This document shows positions 58,047 through 64,000 of a DNA stretch of 64,000 bases, in pieces; positions within the stretch are counted from its first letter, which is position 1, and the number at the start of each line of letters is the position of its first letter. Source of the DNA: Gentiana macrophylla (lineage: Eukaryota > Streptophyta > Magnoliopsida > Gentianales > Gentianaceae); assembly GCA_026214975.1 (NCBI GenBank), contig CM047805.1, positions 59,698,834-59,762,833 of the forward strand, read 5' to 3'. Both the position numbers and the translations under genes were made by a program. A model generated the notes under the pieces. That model searched no databases. It was given only the letters and a program-made list of their open reading frames with translations, and was not told the DNA's origin.

Positions 58047-58796
58047 TTAAAGTGAATAACTCCACAATGACTCAGATACATCTGCCACGTCAGCATAGTT
58101 TCCTCCAACATATTGAGTAGGAGGAGGCAACATCATAGCTTCCGCCATTTCCGACAACAACCCCGGCATATTAAATATACTTTCATCATCTGTAAAACCA
58201 ATATTTTCCAAAGAAAACCCACCGCGGCCGCGTCCTTTACACGGTGGTTCCACCACCACGGCCTCCTGTATCGACTCTTCTTCTTCTTCCGTTCTCGACA
58301 TCTCCGGCCTAAAAATTTCAGCTGCCTCAGCTGCAGCTCTTTGTATATCCTTAGCATCAGTAGACGCCGGAACCGGCAACCTCCAAGCCGAATCCGCGAA
58401 ATTCAGACACGCCAATCGCCCTCTCAACGCGATCGCGGCCACGTCATGAGCTCTCGCAGCCATTTCCGCCGTGGGAAACGTACCCAACCAAATCCTCGAC
58501 TTCTTATTTGGTTCTCTCAGCTCGCATACCCATTTACCAGAATTCCTTCTCCGTACACCCCGGTACACCGGATGTCTGGTTTCCTTGAATTTGATTCTTC
58601 CCGCCCGTTTCTTTGGATTTTCCGAAGCTAATAATAAAACATCCTCATGATCCGGAGAATTCAGCTGATTATTATGACAGAAACTAATAGCACAGTCTGA
58701 AATTTCGGGTGCCGATGAAGATTCAAAAGAATCTGAAGACCAATTATATTCTTGTTGAGGAAGATGATCGGAGTAGCTTCCGGAGAAAAGGGTCAT
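58047..58796 (-). CDS. CBF/DREB1 AP2/ERF transcription factor, intact
   Basis: A single-exon 249-residue protein. The AP2 domain spans residues 77-134 ([20 protein letters not shown] then [20 protein letters not shown]). Domain positions 14 (Val90) and 19 (Glu95) are the DREB-specific residues. Both CBF signature motifs flank it: [16 protein letters not shown] (61-76) and DSAWR (135-139). The C-terminus is acidic and ends LWSYSL, the conserved LWSY motif. DREB1/CBF factors enter the nucleus, bind CRT/DRE (CCGAC) sites and activate cold and drought genes. The length is normal, and the start is the only Met ahead of the domain that fits the family N-terminus. A broken paralogue lies at 39577-40255. 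The family is clear; which CBF number cannot be said. Confidence 0.95.
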   Translation of the reverse strand: MTLFSGSYSDHLPQQEYNWSSDSFESSSAPEISDCAISFCHNNQLNSPDHEDVLLLASENPKKRAGRIKFKETRHPVYRGVRRRNSGKWVCELREPNKKSRIWLGTFPTAEMAARAHDVAAIALRGRLACLNFADSAWRLPVPASTDAKDIQRAAAEAAEIFRPEMSRTEEEEESIQEAVVVEPPCKGRGRGGFSLENIGFTDDESIFNMPGLLSEMAEAMMLPPPTQYVGGNYADVADVSESLWSYSL

Positions 58797-58859
58797 TCTT
58801 TTTTGTCTTAATTGAACGTTGATAATAAAGTTGTAAAGACAGTAGGGAGCAAGTGTGTC

Positions 58860-58867
58860 TATTTATA
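58860..58867 (-). promoter_or_regulatory. TATA box of the CBF/DREB1 gene
   Basis: Minus-strand TATAAATA lies 64-71 bp upstream of the ATG, a normal distance for an intronless gene with a short leader. It is the only good TATA before the MITE at 58916. Confidence 0.65.
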
Positions 58868-58915
58868 GATTTTATTATTTGTCTGCGGGTATGCAATGAT
58901 GGATAATATACTTTG

Positions 58916-59310
58916 GCGGCACACGCATAATTACTTTTGACACCTATTTATTGAATATTTTTCTCTTTGAATAAAAGCGTCATCATCACGCTAGTGTTCA
59001 TCTCGCATCTCACGGCGTCGGTGAGGTGTTGAAAGAGGAACACCAGTGAACTGACGTCCTTAATTATCAAGACCAAAACAAAATGTCATAATCACAGTGC
59101 TTTCATTTTATTTAATATAATGGCACTTTTATAACGTGAATGTCAGTGACACTGGTGTTCCTCCTTGTCACTGACGTTGGTGTTCAAAGAGGAACACCAA
59201 TGAGAATGATGTTCGTCTTTTTGAAAACAATGTGGTGCCGAGGTAATTTTTTGTAGTACCAAAAGTAAATAAGCTCAAAAATAGTTCGATATATGCCAAT
59301 AGAACTCACC
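58916..59310. mobile_element. Mutator-type MITE, copy 3, in the CBF promoter
   Basis: The right end ATATGCCAATAGAACTCACC matches the family terminus; the left end GCGGCACACGC is degenerate. Flanks TATACTTTG (58907-58915) and TATACTTTT (59311-59319) form a 9-bp duplication with one mismatch. The interior has ACACTGGTGTTCCTC and GAGGAACACCA(G/A)TGA repeats in both orientations, as in copy 2. It starts about 49 bp upstream of the CBF TATA box. Confidence 0.65.
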
Positions 59311-60377
59311 TATACTTTTTCAGACAAGAATACATTTATGTGTCTGTGTGAATTATTGATAGTACTTTTATTAGTAAGGGAAATATATGCGCTTCTTTTT
59401 ACGGAGGATGATGCATTTTCTTTAACCATACATTCCGAGTTAAAAAAACATAAAAATAAAACACATAAAATTTCTACACCACAAAAGCCTTCATTCGAGG
59501 ATGTTGTGTGTACTTTTTCAGTGTATTAGTCATTTTCCTTTTTTTACAATGTGAACACGCCATTTTTCAACTCTTAAGAAAACGTCACGTACAACAAAAT
59601 AACTGACAGTCTGGAGTCAGAAATGATATGTTTTCCGAGTAAATTTCGTTAGGAGTGTTCACGGTTCGTTTGGTTCGGTTTTAAGTATTTTAAAAACCAA
59701 ACCAAATAAGGTTTTAAGTATTTTAAAAACAAACCAAATAATTATGTTTCAAAAATATGAAACCCAAACTAATTATATCATAGACGGTTTGGTTCCGTTC
59801 GGATCATCAGATGATTGTCACGTATACGAACAAACAAATTTTTTTACAAGTGGCAGTCGTCCGATGGTCCGTACCTATAGAGAGTCAATGCATCAGAGTT
59901 TATCGTGTTTTCCACTATTTGATTTATCTAAAAGAGATAATTTATATTTAGCCAATGATGTCTACCTCAATGATTAATCTCAGGTCTCATGATCAAGAGT
60001 CATGGGTTCGAGTCTCATTATATGCATTGACGGGCTTAGAAATTTTTCTCAGTGAGGGCACCGGAAAAATAATGATCATGTAGAAAACGAATGGGATTTT
60101 TATATTTTTACAGTAAAATTATATCATTTTTCAGATCTCAGTAGGGGCATCGGCCCACCTTTTTGGCTTTGGATCCGCCATTCCTCATGTTTATATGTGG
60201 GTATGATCAAGAGTCACTGGTTCGAGTCCCATCATGTGCATGTGTGCGTTATAGTCATCTGAATGAGGTGATTTCGTTTTGGTTAGGATCTACTCGGACA
60301 GAGTGGTTTGTTACATTTTAGTTTTCTTATTTAAAAAAATGATTCATATTAGTTTACTTATCTAATTATTAATACCT
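59311..60377. other. Spacer with two tRNA-like B-box sequences
   Basis: A 31-bp segment GGTTTTAAGTATTTTAAAAA plus CCAAACCAAATA is present twice in tandem (59678-59740). Farther on, TGATCAAGAGTCATGGGTTC plus GAGTCTC (from 59989) and TGATCAAGAGTCACTGGTTC plus GAGTCCC (from 60203) resemble the pol III B box (GGTTCGANTCC). This may be a decayed tRNA-derived SINE present twice. Frames of 77-78 codons in the region have no recognisable family. Confidence 0.35.
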
Positions 60378-61063
60378 ATGCCGAGTTGCTTCTCTGGTAG
60401 GCAGACTGATGATGGCCATCCCGAACTACGCCACGTGTCATCTAATTAAATAGTATAATAAATGGCTAGCCTCTAAAAGTAAGGCATTAAGGGTCAGTGG
60501 CCCTAGATACATACTCAAGGGTAGGTCCCTAACCCCAGGTGGGAGGTCGGCAGGAACTCCTTCATCAGCTACCGCAGGTCGGCCAAGGTCTGGTGAAGAG
60601 GAGCTGCCCCAATTCGGCCATAGTGGCCTTAGGGACTCGACGCAGGACGTACAAAGCAACCCCGGCTGTTAGTCCACGTGCTGAATAGCTAAAGATAAAT
60701 AAGGAAATAATCTTGGGTCATAAAGACATTAACCCTGACATTTTAATATGTCTATAATTATCCCTGAATTATAGGGATTTACGTGTATTTATCCTTAAGG
60801 AGTAAATAATAAAATAATTCCTTGCAGGACAAGGAAATGGATAAATCGTCCCCTATATAAATAAACCATAAGGAACTACGAAAGACTAATTCCAATACAG
60901 TCATTGGATACGTAGGCAACTCGAGAGAAATAACTCATGAGTTCGGTCTGAAGATACATAAAACCACCCTCCGTTTACATCTTTCTAGGGTTTTAACCTT
61001 GAATCGACTGTCACAAGGAGAAATAGGGCCCGGATAATTCATAGATGATGACTAGCATCATCA
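60378..61063 (+). repeat. 5' LTR of the second Tat element
   Basis: The right end is fixed by the primer site: ...GACTAGCATCATCA then A and TTGGTGCTAG. TATA box CCCCTATATAAATAAACC is at about 60850-60867 and GGATACGTAGGCAACTCG follows. The left end (TGCCGAGTTGC or TGATGATGGCC) is uncertain by about 30 bp. Homology to the solo LTR 44435-45304 supports the call. Confidence 0.7.
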
Positions 61064-61064
61064 A

Positions 61065-61083
61065 TTGGTGCTAGAAGAAGGGC
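61065..61083 (+). promoter_or_regulatory. Primer-binding site of the second Tat element
   Basis: TTGGTGCTAGAAGAAGGGC aligns with TTGGCACCAGAAGGAGGG of the first Tat element (24740-24758), at the same place after the LTR. Confidence 0.6.
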
Positions 61084-61133
61084 CTCTTTCAGTCAGATCG
61101 TTCAAGGAATCCCAGGATTAATCCTCATCAACG

Positions 61134-62546
61134 ATAGCTAAAAACACAGGCAAGAAAACAACCACAGATCAGACAGATCCAACCCAGCAAGGTGAAACCA
61201 CCACCACTGCCCAGGGGGAATGCCAAATAGCGGCCGGACAAAAGAGTACAAACCCTTCAAAGGATCAGACGCACCAGCCTTATCCCGTCCTTCAAGATCC
61301 AGTCAACCAGGCGTTGGTGGAAGCCTTGAAAAATATGGGCAACTCTACCCTCAAAATTATTTTTGAGGAAACCTTAAAGGGGATAGACCCCCCCCATAAA
61401 CTTCAGAAACAACCCTTCCTCAAGGAATTTATAAAAAACAGAAGGTCGTGGACTCTAGTGGTCACACAGAGAAGAGGAACGTGCATCAACAGCCTAATGA
61501 CATAGCCAGAGCCGAACTGGATGCCCTGCTCAGTAGACGATCAGATGAACTTATATGTGCGTCACCTTTCACTGAGTACATTGACAGCTATCTCTGACCA
61601 GTTGGGTTTAAGATTCCCAAGATTGAGTCATATGACGGATCTAAGGATCCTTATGACTATGCATTAGTACATCTCACACATGAATTTATATAATGCCCCA
61701 GATGAGATAAAGTGTAAGACCTTTCCCGCTCTGCTCATAGGAAGAGCTAGGGAGTGGTTCAACAAGATCCCCCCTAGGTCGATCTCCGACTTAGGGGCCT
61801 TAACACGGAAGTTCGTACATGCATTCAGCGTGGCTCGTCCGTTTCAGAGAAATCAGACTCATCTTCTTACCTTGAAACGGAGACAAGATGAGTCCGTTCT
61901 TCACTTCATAAAGCGTTTTAATGAAGAATCTTCATAGGTGCGGGATGCAGATGATCGACTGCTGGTCGACTCTTTCGTGGCAGGTCTGCGAGAGGGACGG
62001 CTGCACGCCAAGCAGAGCAGCAAATTTCCTCAGACAATGGAAGAGTGCTTAGATGTGGCATACAAGCATTGCCAAGAGGAAGAAGCAAATAGGCTATAAA
62101 GAGAGATGGAAAAAGGTGAAGGAAAGAAAAACAAGTTTGAAGACAAATCAGACAAGAAAAGAAAGTTAGTGTGGGATCGGGTAACTGCACTCGTCTCAAA
62201 TCGGCTGGGTAAGAAGGGAGCTCTATAGGACAGACACTTTATCCCGTTGAACAGATCTCGCGAGCAGGTCCTTGCAATAATGGAAAAAAAAAGGAAAGCA
62301 AATGTCCCTCCACCCATTAGGGGACCCAGGGAAAAGAGAGATCCCAACAAGTTTTGCAAGTACCACAAAGACATTGGTCATGACTCAGAGCAATGCAGAG
62401 TTTTAATAAGAGATATTGACGCGGCAGTAATGGAAGGAAAGCTGGATGGGGTCGTAGATCAGTCTCATCAAGCCGAACCGCATGGCCGACGTGAGTTCAG
62501 GCATAGAAATAACTATCATGAACGAGATAATAAAGATGAATTTTGA
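61134..62546 (+). pseudogene. Tat gag, second element, broken
   Basis: The expected start codon reads ATA at 61134 (followed by A-K-N-T-G-K-K). Gag pieces: VNQALVEALKNMGNSTLKII, then YNAPDEIKCKTFPALLIGRA with REWFNKIPPRSISDLGALTR, and SVLHFIKRFNEESS (61680-61937), followed by stops. 62247-62546 holds a zinc-finger-like KFCKYHKDIGHDSEQCRVLI (C-x-x-H..H..C), a Tat-type knuckle variant. At least three stops or shifts interrupt the chain (61935, 62097, 62227). Confidence 0.8.
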
Positions 62547-62582
62547 AGAAGAAGAGGCCACTCACCAGCACCAGATGGTCAA

Positions 62583-63468
62583 ATGGAAAACCGCCTTGTC
62601 AACACGATCAACATGATTTCAGAAGGGCCGAACAACATTAACAGAGCTGAGGGTACGAGTAGTTTCATGTCTGCTACTCCTACTCAACCCAACAAAAGGC
62701 AGAGACTGCTGGGAGAAGTGACTTATGGTCCTAAGGATTCGCTCCATTTGGTGATAAATAATAAAGGATAGGTGATAGAAGCGGTGATCAGTAGGAATCT
62801 AACGAGATGAATATGCGTGGACACAGGCAATGCAGTAAATGTTATATACTACAATGTATTTAAAGTTATGGAGTTGAAAGACGCCGATCTTACCCCAGTC
62901 TCAGCTCATTTGTTCGGCTTTGCCGGACCTCCAATTCATCCACTGGGCATGATTAAGCTTCCAACTACCTTTGGAGAAGGAACCAAGGGAAGGAACCAAG
63001 GGAAGGACCCTTATGGTGAACTATGTGGTAGTAAAAGCGCACTCAGCAGACAATGTGATCATAGGAACCCCAGCACTTATCGATCTTAGAGCTGTGATAT
63101 CACCGGCTCATGTTAGTATGAAGTTCTCTACAGGAGAAGGTTCTGTAGAAATCAAAGGCGATGTGGAAACAACCAGAAGCTATTACACTGTGACAGTGAA
63201 TGGAAAAATGATGGTTCAGCAAGTGAGCATCAAGGATTTGCTCCCTGAAGATGAAGAAAGCTGGTCATCTGAGGACCAGATAGAGGCTGTTCGCCTATGG
63301 GTCAAACATACAGACTCAATAGTAAACGTGGGTACCTGGATCCCAGCCTCACACAAAGGATCTTTGATAGATCTACTGAAGGAATTCAGAGATGTATTTG
63401 CATGGAAGACAGAGGACATGCCAAGGTTATCCCCGGAATTAGCTGTGCACAAGCTAAACATAGTATGA
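62583..63468 (+). pseudogene. Tat protease region, second element
   Basis: After a stop at 62769 and a lost start, MDTGNAVNVIYYNVFKVMEL (62817 on) gives the D-T-G active site, with Asn in place of Ser after it. HLFGFAGPPIHPLGMIKLPT follows. A duplicated 13-bp AAGGAACCAAGGG (62978-63003) causes a frame change. 62971-63468 continues VKAHSADNVIIGTPALIDLR and ends in FAWKTEDMPRLSPELAVHKL, the entry to RT. Confidence 0.8.
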
Positions 63469-63473
63469 ACATG

Positions 63474-64000
63474 AGGCATGTTCGGCAAAAAAAAAGGCAC
63501 TTTGCCTCTGAACGCATCACAACAATTGGGAAGGAAGTAACCAAGCTACTACAGGCAGGTATCATCAAAGAAGTGTTGTACCCAGAATGGCTGGCAAATC
63601 CGGCACTGGTCAAAAAGCTAGAAGGAAGTTGGAGAATGTGTGTTGATTTCACCGATCTCAATAAAGCTTGTCCGAAAGATTGTTATGCTCTACCCAATAT
63701 TGATCGTCTAGTTGATTCAACAGTGGTGTATGAAGTATTTGCATTCTTAGATGCATACAAGAGGTATCATCAGATTGCCATGGACCCCAAAGACGTAGAG
63801 AAAACCTATTTTATCACAGAGTTTGGGATGTACTACTATATCAATATGCCATATGGGTTGAAGAACGCTGGAGCAACCTACCAGCAAACAGTAAACAAAG
63901 TATTTGCACAACAGATTGGCAGATGCATGGAAGTGTATATGGATGACCTCCTAATCAAGAGCATGACTTTTGATCAATATCTATTCGATGTGAGAGAGGT
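63474..64000 (+). pseudogene. Tat reverse transcriptase, partial at window end
   Basis: After a shift near 63468 an open RT frame runs to the window end. Motifs in order: RHFASERITTIGKEVTKLLQ, EWLANPALVKKLEGSWRMCV with DFTDLNKACPKDCYALP, FAFLDAYKRYHQIAMDPKD (first catalytic Asp), YFITEFGMYYYINMPYGLKN, and CMEVYMDDLLIKS (Y-M-D-D). The usual G before YHQ is R here. The RT may be intact but is separated from gag and protease by breaks, so I class it with the pseudogene. Confidence 0.82.

Larger units (their letters stand above)
60378..64000 (+). mobile_element. Second Tat-lineage Gypsy element, 5' part
   Basis: 5' LTR (about 60378-61063), primer-binding site, gag, protease and RT follow in order, and the element leaves the window inside RT. 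It has the same organisation and protein motifs as the element at 24301-39423, but the nucleotide sequence is clearly different, so it is another family of the lineage. The 3' LTR is outside the window, so the target duplication cannot be checked. Confidence 0.85.

Noticed and set aside
58113..58631. 172-codon plus-strand frame over the CBF gene
   Set aside because: It is antisense to an intact AP2 protein and its Arg/Ser-rich composition follows from the CBF codons.
59989..60235. Functional tRNA genes
   Set aside because: Only B-box-like sequence is present; no cloverleaf with acceptor stem and anticodon arm can be drawn.
60438..60659. 73-codon minus-strand frame
   Set aside because: Located in the GC-richer U3 of a Tat LTR, no family signature.

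Overview
This looks like a repeat-dense stretch of nuclear DNA from a dicot plant, probably a core eudicot. It is AT-rich, has long gene-poor spacers, and carries plant Copia, Gypsy (Tat, CRM and Del/Tekay-like), CACTA, Mutator-type MITE and Stowaway elements. The only intact host gene I can support is a CBF/DREB1 cold-response AP2 factor at 58047-58796 on the minus strand. Two host pseudogenes are visible: a second CBF/DREB1 copy (39577-40255, minus) and a calcineurin B-like (CBL) relic (18808-19275, plus).

Layout: 1-75 is the end of an unidentified acidic reading frame. 76-4491 is spacer with a MITE (2824-3168) and a foldback repeat (3370-4290). 4492-10309 is a complete, young-looking, non-autonomous Copia element on the minus strand (207-bp LTRs, TSD GTAGA) whose interior is studded with short perfect hairpins. 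10732-12090 is a probable Gypsy LTR piece. 12102-16690 is a decayed Copia gag-pol on the minus strand, joined head-to-head to a plus-strand Copia 3' end and LTR (16727-18036). 18037-21416 holds the CBL relic and a 21-bp minisatellite inside a duplicated 0.46-kb unit.

21655-58800 is best read as an old tandem duplication of one CBF locus and its 3' flank. Copy 1 (21655-24300 plus 39424-40255) was split by a 15.1-kb Tat-type Gypsy element (24301-39423, TSD AGTAT), itself invaded by a CRM-type chromovirus (27840-35479). It also took two Stowaway-like MITEs, and its CBF gene is broken. Copy 2 (45305-47075 plus 56460-58800) was split by a 9.4-kb CACTA transposon, took one Mutator-type MITE, and keeps an intact CBF gene. 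Each copy supplies the empty sites for the other's insertions. Between the copies lie two solo LTRs with clean target duplications (41940-44169 and 44435-45304). A third Mutator-type MITE (58916-59310) sits about 50 bp upstream of the CBF TATA box. 59311-60377 is spacer with tRNA-like B-box sequences, and 60378-64000 is the 5' part of a second Tat element running off the window.

Most reading frames of 60-100 codons here are chance or broken transposon frames. Many frames are broken by one-base indels, so assembly error is possible for some of them. Similarity statements come from reading the sequence by eye, not from alignment software.
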